Source of the DNA: Hemerocallis citrina
Lineage: Eukaryota > Streptophyta > Magnoliopsida > Asparagales > Asphodelaceae
DNA length: 64,000 nt
Assembly: GCA_017893485.1 (NCBI GenBank)
Contig: CM030366.1
Location: forward strand, 75,397,227 to 75,461,226
Reading direction: 5' to 3'
In this document: positions 42,742 through 55,989 of the stretch, in pieces
Layout of the letters: every line of letters starts with the position of its first letter
Position numbering within the stretch: position 1 is the stretch's first letter
Made by a program: the position numbers and the translations under genes
The notes under the pieces: model-generated
What the model was told of the DNA's origin: nothing
The model's input: the letters and a program-made list of their open reading frames with translations, nothing else
Database searches by the model: none

Positions 42742-45700
42742 TGTCACGCCCCGTTTTCCAAAAAGGAAATACGGAATACGGATACGTAACAAAAGCCCAG
42801 CGAATGATTTTCATCATCCTTAAGCTGTTTCAGAATCTTTACAACACATCACAGATATAATCAGAGTCGGAAGCAAAAGACACAACCATTCATTCATAAT
42901 TGCAACAAATTACCAACAGAAATTTACTTGAAACCAAGTACAATATTATCAAATAAATCAGAGTCTGGAGAAAACAAATATCCTAAGTCACATCACCCAA
43001 ATACAAATAATATCCAAATAACCAAATACACTTTTATTCAATGTTCAAGCAATAACTAATAATAATAATAAAGCAAAAATTTCCAACTCTAATACATCCT
43101 CTCGCCATTACCATCTAGCAGCTGACCAACCTGATCTTCAATTAGTAAATTTGCAGAAAAATGGGAAAAGAAGAAAACATGTACCCATCAATTGCAAGTC
43201 GCGGGTCATAAAAAATGTAGGATACATGCACATGGGGAAACTAACTAGCCACATGGTATACTAACATGTATAGGTAATATGTGTCAAGTGTCAAGTAAAC
43301 AGGTAAGCATGTATCAAGTATCAGATAAACATGGTCAACAGGTAAATATGTATCAATTATCAGGTAATAAGGTAAATAGGTAACAAGTAATCAGGTGCCA
43401 GGAAAATCAGGTAACAGGTATACAGGTAACAGGTAATCATGTCAAATCTTGTTATATTACTATCTAGGTAGCACTTCATGCATCCCACCTTACATGGTTG
43501 CTACAACAAAACAGTTTCGCTTTAGATTTCATAGTGGAGTCCATAGGGCAGTGTACTTAGGTACAGAAAACAGGAACAAGTAGAACCTAGTGGTTCTCTT
43601 CCGAGTACACCTTCCTAAGGAAAGTATGCAGTCAGATACAGGAAATAGGTATAACCTAGTGGTTATCTTCTGAGTACATCTTCCTATAAGAAAGCATGCC
43701 ATCAGGTACAGGTAACAGGATCGTGAATCATGTAGTCATGAATACTTAATAGGCAGGCAGGACACAGGTCATCTTCCAAGTACACGTTTCTATATTTTCC
43801 ACTACTAGATCTTTCCCTTAAACCCCGGCTTGGTTACTTTTATTATGGTCATCAAACAAGCATGAATGGGTACGAAATAATGTCAAACTTACATGGTATA
43901 ATCAGTTTCAGGTTCAGGGAAACAAATAATCAAGCATGGATGATATACATTCACATAAACGAGCAATATAGCCTATGTTCATAATCAGGACAGCATGACA
44001 GATCAGTACTAAAATAGTGATTCTAGTCTCTACAGAAATGCAAACCTAGATCCGTCGAAGGATTTGGAAACTAGACATCCACACGAATCCAACAAGTATA
44101 ATTAAGTCACATACTAGTTCACAACAACACAGCTCAAAACTGATTTGAATACAGAATTTAGGTTCAGCCAGAAATCAGGAAAACGAATACAAGAGCATGA
44201 AAACAGCATGAAAACACATTAAATAAATCCACGAAAAATCTGGGGTATTCTCCTATAAGTCTAGAATCAAAATAACAAGTTTCATAATATTCCAGTAAAT
44301 ATAGACCAGTTATCAAAAATACCAAAGCATCAAGAAAATAGAGTTTAACGAATCTGAAAATCTCGACACTGCTGTACGAAAACTAAGATATCTCGTAACC
44401 AGTGAATCGAAATCCAATTCCGCCAAAAGGATATGAAAATAGATAGATTTTACTAACTTTCACATTTCACAAAGAATTTTCATACAGTATAAGGATTCAT
44501 AGTGAAAATAGAGTTCTTTACAGCACAGCGAGCAAAATACAGCATAAGTAGATTTGAGAAAAGAACATGAAACACCACATAAAACTTATAAATAAAAATT
44601 CATCAAAATTCTGGGTAGTCCCTAATATCATAAAGAAACACTGACCAAAATATTAGAACAAGATAATATGTATAGAATAGTTCTTGAAAATAGTTTGTTA
44701 ACACAATCAACCAAAAACTGAATCTAGAATAGATCGACACCTCTGTACTAAAACACTCATAACTCAGTCATACTAAATCCAAATCAAGCAAAACTAGTGG
44801 GGTTTGAAAATAGACAAAATTATCTAAAATTCATCTTTTATACAGGAGTCAAGATTCGGACTGTAGCATGGACGAAAACAGCAATCAAAACAGAACACCC
44901 AGTAATTACAGATTTCATACTTCAAATCAAGAATATCATAACTTCAAGAATATTGATCCAAACACATCCAAACTTGAAATACAACCTACCAAGCATCTAA
45001 ACATCTTGATTTAGGGTTATTAACATGTCTACACCTATTATTTTACATGGGTCTTAATCCAAACACAAATTCACACCCTTATTCACATACATGACTAAAA
45101 ATCAAGATTTGGGCAAATCCTAGGTTATCACCTATCAAGATTGGTGTCATAAGTCATCTATGGCCAATTTATTACAATAGAGACAAAACGCATCAAGGAA
45201 AACACAATCTTTGGTTGTCTCTAGACCCAACTACACTATATGTAAACTTTTTGACATGTATCAAACCAATGAATTGAAGTACAAGTTACTTACCTTAGTT
45301 AGGGGATGAAGAACGATCCAAACGCGAAGAGAAGCAAAACCCACGAACAAAATCTGCTACACGCAACGAATCTAAGCCAAACGAACGAAATCCACCCACG
45401 AACGCTCTCCTTTGAAGCAACGAACAATGTGGCAAAATACCCACTTTGAGAAACCACAAAGAGAAGATGATTGAAGGGTAGTTGGTGGTGGTTGTGATGG
45501 TGGTTGTCGGCAATCCAAGGGATGGAGTGCCGGGTATTTGTATGGAGATGGGAGTTTGGTCGGAAGTGGGGATGATGTGGTGGTCGGATGTGAGAGGTGG
45601 CCGGGCTAGGGGAGGCCGGCTGTAGGTGGGGATCGGGATTGGGGTTGATGCAGGCCGGGAGAGAGAGGGAGTAGGAGATGGGGAGCCAATTTGTAAGAGA

Positions 45701-46169
45701 GGGAAAAATAGGGTTAGAGTTAGGGTTTAAGGAGGTTTAGGGTATTTATATAGGATGTAATTGTGGGCTAATGGGTTGTGGGTATATGCATGAAGTAATA
45801 GGTATACAATTGGGTAATGGGTATTGGGTAAATAACAAATGGGAATACAATTTAGAGTGAAATCCATGGCTCTTGAAAAATTTCATTAGAAGTCAAAAAT
45901 CATAGGGTTGGAAAAACACCACCAAAATTTCATCACAATCACCATGGAAAAATAAAATGAAGAGAACGAGGCCAAAAATGAGGAAAATAACAAAACGATG
46001 AAAACGAACCACAAACGACGAACAACAACACAAGGAGCTCAAAATGCAATAAAACGAATATATATTGAAAACAAATTCAATATACGGTTCAGAAAAATAC
46101 CAGAGAGATAAAATACACAAAAATAAAAAATACACTCCAAACTACATAAAATGAAAAACAGGGGTTACA
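42742..46169 (-). mobile_element. solo LTR of gypsy family B, minus orientation
   Basis: 3428 bp, starting TGTCACGCCCCG and ending CAGGGGTTACA on the + strand, flanked by the 5-bp duplication TCTCC (42737-42741 and 46170-46174). Homologous throughout to 8643-12042. No internal domains adjoin it, so it formed by recombination between the two LTRs of a full element. Confidence 0.9.
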
Positions 46170-46174
46170 TCTCC

Positions 46175-46760
46175 ATATAGAGCTTTATTCACTATAAAAT
46201 TACTATTTCCCTCTAAAAGCTTCGAGATTCATGCCCCAATCGTGTAACCCTGATTTGCTGTGATTTTTACCCTCATCAGAATCCCCCCACTCCTAAAGGT
46301 TGGGGTTTTCAACATTCTACGAGTAGTTCGACTGCTTTTTGGCTTTCAGGGATGATTGGAGAGGCTATAAACATCTTTTGGAACTTCTGGGAGTAGTGGT
46401 GTAATCCTCTTTCCTGTTTATATGGATCTGTATTTCTTTTTTCTTCGTATTCTTGCATTCCAATTTTTCTATAAATTGTTTTGTTTGAATTCTGTTATAT
46501 ACATCTCTTATTTGATCGATCCCAAGCCCGTATATAAATTATTCTATTCTCTTGAACCAAAAATCTTATTTCAATCTACAATCTTATTCTTTGTTTTTTC
46601 TTCATTTTATATTTTGACATAGTCCTATTTTATTCCTTATCTTTGGATTATTTGTTAACTTTTCAAAGCCTAGATTCCTAACCCATTCTCCGATTGTACT
46701 TTCTGATTGTACGGATTGTTATCGATAATCGATAATCTTTTCCCTTCTTCAATTCTTGTA
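46175..46760 (+). other. unassigned, possibly the start of a forward family-B LTR
   Basis: TGTAACCCTGATTTGC at 46243 resembles the family-B LTR start (TGTAACCCCTG), but no 5-bp duplication pairs it with the LTR end at 51593 (AATCG versus ATTAG). No gene signature. Confidence 0.3.
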
Positions 46761-46761
46761 T

Positions 46762-46842
<81 letters not shown>
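46760..46842. repeat. (TA)n microsatellite
   Basis: A nearly pure TA repeat, broken once by GTA. A spurious Tyr-Ile open frame crosses it. Confidence 0.95.
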
Positions 46843-46844
<2 letters not shown>

Positions 46845-47778
46845 TGTTGTTGTTGTTCTCTTGAACTTAATTACATTATCTTGATATTCGACTATTTTGT
46901 TTGAATCAAAATCCTAATTCACTTGATAAAATTATTAATTGATTATTTGATTTATTTGTAAACAACCCAATCCTAGGCATCCTATAATTTGATTATTTGA
47001 TTCTTCTTTTATTGTCAAGCCCAAACTCCTAATCCAATCTATAATTTTGTTTATTTATTTAATTTGTAAACCCAACCCAATCTTGTTATTTTTGTGAAGC
47101 CCAAACAAAGTCCTAATCTAAATCACCTTAGGTATATTATTTTGGTTTTTTTAAAAGCCCAACTCACATTCAACTTGACTATTGTACATTCTTATTATCA
47201 ATTACTTATTTATAAGCCCATGAATAACCCATTACCTAAATCCTACCCGAAATTCTCCCACCTAAACTGCACAACTCCCCATTATTCCCTTAAATTCTAA
47301 CTAACCCCCCACCAATCCCTTAATCACCTCATAATCACCCCTAATCTCCTATTATCTCTCAACTAATCCCTCTTTAATCTCTCAACTCTTAAAAAGCACC
47401 CCAACTATCTCTCTTTCCCTTCTTATTCCTATGAATTCTGAACCCATCACCAACCCCCCACAGCCACTCGAGCAGCCTTTCACTATCCACCCTGATCAGC
47501 CACCACCGCGCGTCGTCGACCCCGCCACAGTACCCGACGCAGCCATGTCGATTGCCTCCTTCCTCGCGCCTCCCAGCTGCATCCCACCACCATCGACCTC
47601 GAATTCATCACAACCTGAACCCCTGCCATTGCTTCTTCCCGCTGCACTCCTCGCGAGCGCTCCCAGCCTCGCCGCTCGAGCCACCATCGCCAGCATCACC
47701 TCTTCCCCGAGCTTCATCTCCATGGACGACCATCGCCTAGCAACATCACTTCCACCATTGCTGTCGTGTCGCCCCTAC

Positions 47779-49012
47779 TAGGGGTGGGCACAGTATGGTA
47801 CCGGACTTTTTGATATTGTACCATTACCATACCAAACTAGTTCAGTTTGAAAATATGCAAACCGTTACCAACCAGAAAGTTCTGTATACCGAAACCTCGG
47901 TATACCGACTACTTCGGTTGGTTTCGGTATTGGGTTTCAATGACTACAAGCCCAACTCAAAATTCGTATTTCTAAAATCCAAATATGGGAATTTGGATGA
48001 AGCTATAACTATAGTGTTTTTGATGATTCTGTAACGACAATGTTAAAAACAAGTTACATTTGCATGTAGTCTTTTTTTTGTTATTGTGAAACTGAAATAG
48101 TCTAGTTACCTTTGATTTATGTTCTTTTACAAATTCTACAAATTCTACCAAGTTTCTCTGGAGCTTTGTGTTTTAAGGTCTATAGTTGTATTTAGTTTAC
48201 CATAATTCTAACTGAAGTTTTCTTGTATGCCAGATGAAAGACATTCCGGAACAGCAGGATCTGATATGATATATATTGATCTCCTGAGAGCAAAGCACAT
48301 ATCTATAGTGATACCAATCAATCCTTCATTCCTAATAACTTGTATTTCTATGCTTGCAGACATTGTTTTTCGTTACTCAAGAGGTCATGCATACACTTGG
48401 GGGAAGGGTTACCAGCCACAATTCTGTTTATAAGTAGAGAAGGCCATACTGAATTTTTGATGATGTTTGTTAGTGGAAGAGTAACTAGTTTTATCATTAT
48501 TGACAATTAATTAATTACTTTTCAGAAAATTAGTAATCATGTTATTGGTCATTGTTGTTGAATTGTGAATAGAGTATCAATCCCTTCCTGCAAAACAACA
48601 CAACATAACAAATGTAAACAACACAACATAAACCAATGTGAATCTGATTCTGCATCAGTAATTGCAAATAATTATGGCTTTGATTTTGAGATTATTGGAC
48701 CACCACAATTTTGTGTACTATAGTCTTAATTAGTTTCAGTGGGTCTTAAAAATATTTATTACTGTATTCTGTATATAGATATATGTTATATATATATATA
48801 ATATAAATATATTTATTTAATATTTAAATATTCGGTACGGTATCGTAAAATACCGATTGAACTATATTCATACCGAAACCGAACCGGATTTTAGAACTCG
48901 GTACGGTTGTACCGTACCATACTTTTGGTAACCGAATTTTTCGGTACCGAATCGATTGGTTCGGTTGGAAAACCGGTCGATTGGCTCATTTGGGTATGAT
49001 CGGCCACCCCTA
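47779..49012. mobile_element. non-autonomous hAT element, exact 8-bp target duplication
   Basis: Ends are TAGGGGTGGGCA and, inverted, TAGGGGTGGCCG. Identical 8-mers GCCCCTAC flank it (47771-47778 and 49013-49020). The subterminal regions are rich in GGTACCG/CGGTACC motifs. Inside, a short stretch near 48235 follows an acceptor-like TTGTATGCCAG, possibly an exon remnant of a parental element or captured gene. No transposase is recognisable. 1234 bp. Confidence 0.92.
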
Positions 49013-50929
49013 GCCCCTACCTCGCACCGCGTCGCTCCTCTTCAGCCCTCGCATCCATCGCAGTCCCCTCGATGCCCACCCAAGCACCACCTCCCTGCCG
49101 ACCGCTCTTGCTACCTGAGCCGCCATTGATTGCTACCTCATCACCACATCATTCTGATCATCGCAGTCTTCCATCATCATCTCGACTCACTACCTCGCCA
49201 TTGGTGGCCGACGTCTGCACTGCTGCTGCCTCTCGCCGCAGCTCCGCTTCAGTCATCCCCCACAACCAGTCCTGACCACCCTCCGTCACCATCTCCCTCA
49301 CCTTATCACCACTGCTCCTGCCATCTTCACCGTCGACCCATCGCCATCTTCTACTGCGTCCATCGAAGCGACTCGACTAACGATGCTCCTCCCTACCGAC
49401 TACCACCCTCGTTTCACACCTCCCCCTGCAATTCCCTCGCTGCCTCAACCTCGTTGCTGAGATGCACCCTCACCTGCCCCTTGCAACGACCACAGAAGCC
49501 ACCACCTCCGGTGAGCCTCCTGCCAACCACCGCCATTGCTGCTGCACACCCGAACTCGACCTCCATCACCTGAGCCTCCACCCAGCAGCCAAATCCCCTC
49601 ACTGTTGCTCGCTCTCGCGATTGCTGTTCGCCCTCAATGTCTCGCTTCCTCACCTTTGCTGTGTGTTGTTTCTCTTACCATCGTCGCTGCTCTTGCTTGC
49701 TGCCCTTCGTGGTCGTCGGTCACTATCTTGATTGTTGTCGTAGTTATTGCCGACGAGATTCTTTTCCTTATGTGGATTCGTTCACATTTGAAATCACCAC
49801 GTAACAGACAAGCATCTCTTGTACACATTTTATTGTTCTTGTGCAAATATTTTCCTTGACATCCGACAAGTAGTTATTGATTTGAATATCGTATTTAATT
49901 GATTCCACTATTGATTCATTATTTTCTTTATCGTATCATGTTTTTGATTCATAGTCTTCTTATCGTGCCATTGTTATTGATTAAATCTCGAACCGTTAAT
50001 TTATTGTATTATTGAACATTTAACTTTGCTGCCTTATAAGTCTGAGCTTGTACTGAGGTTTTGACCCAGTTTCTGACACTGAAACTCAGAACTTTGTACA
50101 TAGAAATTGTAGCACACTAAGTCTTGAATCCGGAACATCTTACAGATTCTCAATCCGATTTACAGAGTGTAAGTTATTGATGTTTTAGTACTATCATGTT
50201 ATAATTTTCAGAACCGAGACTGTACATGAAGCCAGTAAAGAAAGAATTTATATGCCTCGCTACTATAACTATAATGTATAGTGTGAATATGCGTTGGAAC
50301 CGAAAGAAAGTCTACTTTCTAGAATCTCTTACGGAATCAGATTTGCATTCTCGTAGCAGGAGGAAAGTGAATTTGAGTACCAATAAGTACTGCTGTCCAG
50401 AACTTACATTGTTATGTTTTTACATATAAACCCATTATTTTCCATATTTAATGAATTGAACTATATATATTTCATTTATTACATAGCCTTGATGTCTTCT
50501 TGATATTGTATTGATACTACCGTTACATCGATTGTACCCATTGCATAATTTTTGACACCCATTTCATCGATTACATATTCATGATTCATGTTAATAAAGT
50601 AATAACAAGCTGGGAAAATAATGGTCGACTTGGTAGTGAACAATCAGAAACGGTACTCGGATGAGGGGCCCATGCTTCCCTATATCGTTGTTGTTATCGG
50701 TTATCGTTATCGATTGATTGTAGACTACTGCTACAGTATCCCGATTGTATCGTGTATCATATTGTGGACTAATTCTCGTTATGGATTGTGGATTGTGGAT
50801 TATTGATTGTTATCGTGCTGAGTACATGATCTGTAGAGTCTAAACGTTCACTTGATTGTATGCATCCAAACCTGTGGTATGGGACGCAGGATTGCGTGCA
50901 TTAGATATGTTAATAGAATATTGATAGAC

Positions 50930-51240
50930 TTAAAGATTGACACTATTGATTCATTGATTATTGATTGTTGTTCATCGACTATTGATTCATCGATTACTGA
51001 TTATTGTTTATCGACTATTGTATATTGCTTATTGACTATTGAATATTGGCCCCACTGACTATTGTTTATCAATCATTGATTATCGAATATTGATTCTATT
51101 ATTGACTATTGTTTATCGATTATTATTTTACTCATTATTGACAATTATTTATCGACCATTGTTCAATTGATTATCGACTTTGATCTAGTTATCGTTTATC
51201 AGTTATTGACCTTTGATATCGTCTCAGTTTCTTATTTATT
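50930..51240 (+). repeat. degenerate ATTGATTATCGACT repeat
   Basis: ATTGATTATTG, ATCGACTATTG and TTTATCGACTATTG phrases recur every 10-20 bp for about 300 bp inside the LTR, producing low-complexity Ile/Asp/Tyr frames. Confidence 0.75.
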
Positions 51241-51593
51241 GTTATATTGTACCGTACTTTTTTCCACTGCTTGCTACTACTTGTCGCCCAAAGCTTTCTC
51301 TAACAGGCGCTCTCCATCTTTCTTTTAAGTATTGTTTATACATGTACAAATGATGAGATACTGAAGGAACTTGACGTACTGCTATTACATTGTGTATTCT
51401 CGGCATTCTTTAAGTTCTTGTATCTCAGACATTGGTTATTGCATTATATTCTCGTTTCTGTGATTATTATTGTATTGTTGAGCTTAATGGTATTGTACAA
51501 CTTATGAATGATATGAGTTGGTATACTTTATCATTCGCTAGGTCTCATTTATGTGCTTGTGTTTTCGTATAACGGAAAGTGGGGCGTGACAAT

Positions 51594-52676
51594 TAGCAGC
51601 TTTGTACAACTTCCAGAAATTTTTCTAGGTTTTTTTGAAATTTTGAGTTTTTTTTTTGGATTTTTCCTAGTTTTCCTTTTGTAATTATTTTTTTAGAGTT
51701 TATAAATCAATTTCCCAAATTTTATGATTAATTTTAGATTTGTAATTAATTAATCTAAATTCTATTTTTATTTCAAAAATTTTAAATAATTTTCCATAAT
51801 TATAATTATTTTTCAGAATTTTTAGCTAATTAATACAAATTTTAATTATTTTTTGAAATTTATAATCAATTGTTCCGAATTTTTGATTAAAAAGGGAATT
51901 AAAAAACATTAAATCATACCTTCACGCGATCTGGGTTGTAAATCTTGTTTGCACGATCTAGGTGTTAAATCATAAGGGCTGAAAACATGCATTTTCCCCG
52001 AGCTGCTCGGTGGCAAGTCTGCTCGAGGTGGTGCCGCAGTTGCGCTCCGTGGCACACTTTTTTTGTTGTTGAAAAATTAAAATTGTTGATCCGCTTGCCA
52101 TGAATCTCGACGCGATCGATCAATCGAAATATGAATTTTTCATGTTCAGCTTGGTGGCACTTTTGCTCGATGGTTGCCATCGAGTTGAGCTTCCTTCGAG
52201 GGGATCTTGTTCTTCGATCTCCTTGTCGTGGATTTTGAGATGATGTCATGGCCAAATATTTGTTTTTTTCGTGACTAGCTTGGTAAATCTGCTGAGTTTA
52301 TACCACTGAAGATGGCTCTTGCTCGGAGTTTGCAACCATGCAAGACTCTTGCTCGAGGCTTTGATTCCGTGGGGAGACTATTTTGACTCTTACTGATGTG
52401 GCAAGGAATTTTTGAATTTGAAGCAGTTTTGGTGCTTTTGAGCTTCGTGACCGTTAGAAGATCAATCGTCTCTCACCTCTTCTATATTAACCCTCCATTC
52501 CTTCACTATTCTCCTCATTCTTCTTCATCATTTTCTCTCTCTAAAACCAGAACTTCTTTCTCTAAAAACTTTTAGTGCAACTCCAATAATCTTTGTTGTG
52601 AGTTTTCTGGCAAAGGTTCCTCAAATCGACCGCCGTAGTCACCTCAGGTAATTACTTATTTATTTATTTTTTAGAG
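51594..52676 (+). promoter_or_regulatory. flank and possible leader of the interrupted unknown gene
   Basis: An AT-rich stretch (51600-51910) is followed by DNA with a possible TATA element (CTATATTAACCC, about 52484), a CT-rich leader (52500-52620) and a candidate leader intron ending TTTTTTAG at 52674, just before an ATG. Inferred only from layout. Confidence 0.35.
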
Positions 52677-54577
52677 ATGTTTAGGGTTTCTTCAGGCGAT
52701 GATACTTCTCCATTGGGTCGTGCTGTGGAGCAAATGTCTGCTCTTCGCCCTACTAAAGAAGACAAAGGGAAGGGGGTTGGCTTGATCGTCTTCGGTCGTG
52801 GTAGAGGCTATTATAGAGGTGTTAGGGTTATATACTGAAAGCATCACTTTTGTATTAACTTTATTTCCTTATTTTTTTTAAGTGAGAATCATATGGGCAT
52901 ATGTTTGCATATTGTGTTTATTATAATATTAATGCAAGTGTCTGATATTTTATAAGGTTGATAATATGGTGTGAGGTGACACACAAAAGATCATATTATC
53001 AGTTTCCTATGGAATATATAAATAGTTCACAACCTAGACGGACTTGGATAATCCATTGGAAAGGTTGTAGTGTAATCTGGTATTAGTCTATCTTGACTAT
53101 AGGTTTACACTAGTACACTTTGTGTGTATTGAACAGGACCACTTGAGGTTGTTCTCTTTGTACTGACTATAAAAGAGAACAAACACCTCTGTTATTATGG
53201 ATGCTTATGCTCTTAATCCAGATATAATAACAGACATGTATATGCAGTGTGCATTACTTTGACTCATAAAAGAGTGAGATTCATTATGGATCAACAACCT
53301 CTATGAATTGGGTAATAGCATTGTATGTATGATGGGCTGTTGATTGTAAAAGGAATCCATGTCCCGATACGTCGGGTTGATGATGTCCCCTTAAAGAGCT
53401 CATAAGGATTGTCATGTAAACCCTGCAGGTGGATTACATCCGACATGACAAATAAAATTGAGTGGTACTACTTAAGGATAAAAGATGTTGATCAATATAG
53501 TTGTCAGTAACTTAATTTGATCGACGGACATTCGATATCTTAACATGGGGAGCTCAACGAGCATATAATAAAAGGAGCCCATAAATATAATTTGGGATTA
53601 GGAAGGTAGTGCAACAATAGCTCCTTAGTGGACCGAGCTATTGTTAATGGGCCTGGGTTGTGTGTTCGGGCTGAACACGGGATACCCAGATTCGTTAGGA
53701 GACCTAACCCTAATTTTTTCTCATGGTCCCTGCCGTAGCCTTATATATATTCTCTATTTCTCTGGCTATCATTGATCATCTGAAATATAAGATTTTTTCT
53801 CTAAATTCGTGATTCACGTAAGGAGAGAAAGAGAGGTCAGCCAAGGAGAAGAAAGGTTGGAAGATCGTCGCCCACACGACGTCCAATCCGAGGAAGGAAT
53901 ACGTGCAGAAGATCTTGGGATCGCTGTCGTCTTCTTCTCATCGCAGGTATAATTCGTGAACCCTAGATTCCGCTATATAGGGTTAGATCACGTATTTAAT
54001 CTGTTAATCTTTTATGATCGATACGCTCACCAATCCGTAGTCCTGGGAATCATCTCAGTTCCATCAAGGATGATTGGAGGCTTGGCGAGTTTGAGAGATA
54101 TACCTCCATACTTTTGGGTTGCTCCCGAGTTTGCCAATACCCTTCAGATGTGGCAGATGTGATAGAGCACCATATTCCGTATAAGAAGCTCGAATACCGC
54201 GAGATCTCCGAGGTGGACAATATCTCTATGATCCTTACGGAGGAGGATCTTGGTCGTATCAGTGTGAGCTGTAAGATCCCCCGAGAGTTTGATCTAATGT
54301 TGCTGGGATCTTTACAAAGGAGGTCCTCTTCAGGGGGGGGGGTCTCAGCAAGCTAGACCTTAGTGTGCTATCACTTTTAATTATTCTTCTTATTTGAACA
54401 CTTTAATATTATTGGTGTTCTAATATTTCCTTCTTTCCGTTGCAGAGACAGCTGATATAGTCATTGATACTATCATGGCGAAGCATTCGGGGTTGAGTGG
54501 AAAGGTTCCTAATGACAAGAAGAGGAAGATGGTCATTGCCAGACCCATGTCAGCCAAGGTCGCCAAGAGTTTTGTGG
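52677..54577 (+). pseudogene. unidentified gene fragment broken by two LTR insertions
   Basis: I do not recognise the family. An ATG at 52677 opens about 48 codons (GDDTSPLGRAVEQMS, then a basic GRGRGYYRG) before an LTR begins near 52820. After that LTR, coding-like sequence resumes (about 54030-54353: GLASLRDIPPYFWVAPEFA; after one frame slip, SDVADVIEHHIPYKK and DLGRISVSCKIPREF). After a possible intron ending TTGCAG (about 54446) comes ETADIVIDTIM and a Lys-rich KKRKMVIARP segment. The last piece is cut by LTR A at 54578. It could be a gag-like protein of an old element or a host gene. Confidence 0.4.
52820..54032 (+). mobile_element. Copia-type LTR (probably solo), right edge approximate
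   Basis: It starts TGTTAGGGTTATATACTG and runs about 1.2 kb of non-coding sequence. The end includes TTATATATATTCTC (TATA region, about 53743), a leader, and a closing CCGCTATATAGGGTTAG region near 53970-54030. No retrotransposon domains adjoin it. The 5-bp AGAGG at its left edge has no clear partner at the right, so the end is uncertain. Confidence 0.5.
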
Positions 54578-55989
54578 TGTAACACCCCAGAAATTTAAAA
54601 TGTTATTTTAAATGATTAAATAATTTTAGTTTAATTTATTTGACTATTTTGACTGCTTTGTGAAATTAATGTTTTGCATGTGCAAAACACGTGCAAATAT
54701 TATAAAAGACAAATCTTAAAATTTTATGTCAATAAATTAGTTTCTCTTATTTAATTGATATGTTTTTATATTTGGAATTTTTTGAATAAGAAAAACTACT
54801 TTTGAATTTTTTTTTGAAAGAACGGAACTTTTTCGACAATAAGCAATTTGGGTCGAAATATGAGCCCAAAAATTTGAATTTAAATATTAAATGGCTAAAT
54901 AAGGGGGGCTGGCCAACCATGAGGATTTAGGGGGATTAGGAGAATTAATTTTGGAACTAATTGATTGAGATCCTAACTTAATTGATTGAACTTTGTAAAG
55001 AAGTGTTTTATGGGGACTTATTTGCAAAATTCTCCTTGAAAAACCTTAATTGTACCCCATCCCTATATAAGGGAAATCAGAATTTTCGACCTCCTATCTT
55101 TTAAGGTCTTTTGTTGGTGAGTTTTGGAGAAGAGGAGTAGGAGCTTTTGCATTAGGAGAAGAAGACTTCTTAGAGTTGTATTTCGAAATCTGCTAGAGGT
55201 GGGTGTCTCCTCCATCTCTCTTGTCTTTGTTATTTTCTCATGAGTATTGTAGTGGCATGCTAGGATTTAATCTTTGTGAATTTATGATTATATTAACATG
55301 CTGTGATGTTGTTTATGAGAATTTTTTTTTGTAGAGATGAATAATAGATGTAGTCTTGTGGATGGTATGCATGGAAATCTAACCTAGAAAGTATGATGAC
55401 TTATTCTTGAATGATTGGATGATATTATGCATAAAAGATCAATTTTTTATCTTTGGAAATTGATTAAAAGAAACTATATATTGCTGTAGAAGTGTAGATA
55501 TATAGCAATATACAGTTTCGAAGTCATTAAGTTTTAGAGTTAGGGTTTCGGTGGCTAGACCCTAGGCCTAGGGTTGGAGGTGTGGGGCTCGGCCTGCACT
55601 GTGCAATTCTCGGGTTTGCACAATGCCACGTTTTAGCCTAGGCTTGAGGGGCTCGGGTTGGAGTTCTTTAGGTGTAGGGGTTTGTGTACTAGGGTTGAGG
55701 ACCCTAGTATATGTGTATATATTTTGCAATAGTCTGAAGTTTTATTGATTGTTAAACCAAGTTTCGAAGTTGCTAAGGTTTAGATTTTGTAGAAATCTAG
55801 TTTAAGATTCTAATATGTTCGAGTTGTGATTTCGAGTAAGTAAATATATATTTTAGATGGATGAAATTCTCTATTTGGAGGGGGCATATGTTTCGGTTTT
55901 GAAGGATGAAATCTTCGAATTCTAAATAGTTTATTTTCATTTTTTAAAGAGGCAAAGTTTCAGATTATGGAACTAAACAATTGTAGATT
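54578..55989 (+). mobile_element. gypsy LTR A, 5' part, interrupted by LTR B
   Basis: Begins TGTAACACCCCAG and has a TATA box in CCCTATATAAGG (about 55062). It shares the ACACGTGCAAATATT block with LTR C. The sequence is cut at 55990 where LTR B begins. The rest of A is presumably beyond the window. Confidence 0.7.

Larger units (their letters stand above)
46900..51593 (+). mobile_element. forward-oriented family-B LTR, split by a hAT element; 5' edge uncertain
   Basis: The right end GTGGGGCGTGACA (to 51593) and the preceding CATTCGCTAGGTCTC match, inverted, the outer ends of the LTRs at 8643 and 42742. Before the hAT insertion comes the same sort of leader: repeated CCCATTACC/TAATCACC phrases, then a C-rich block. 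Pro/Ser-rich open frames at 47431-47781 and 49072-49860 lie in this leader and are not convincing genes. The left boundary may be 46243 or lost. Confidence 0.65.

Noticed and set aside
46707..46904. Open frame with a long Tyr-Ile repeat
   Set aside because: Pure consequence of the TA microsatellite.
46243..51593. A complete LTR with defined start at 46243
   Set aside because: The start resembles family B but there is no 5-bp duplication (AATCG versus ATTAG), so I did not fix the left edge.
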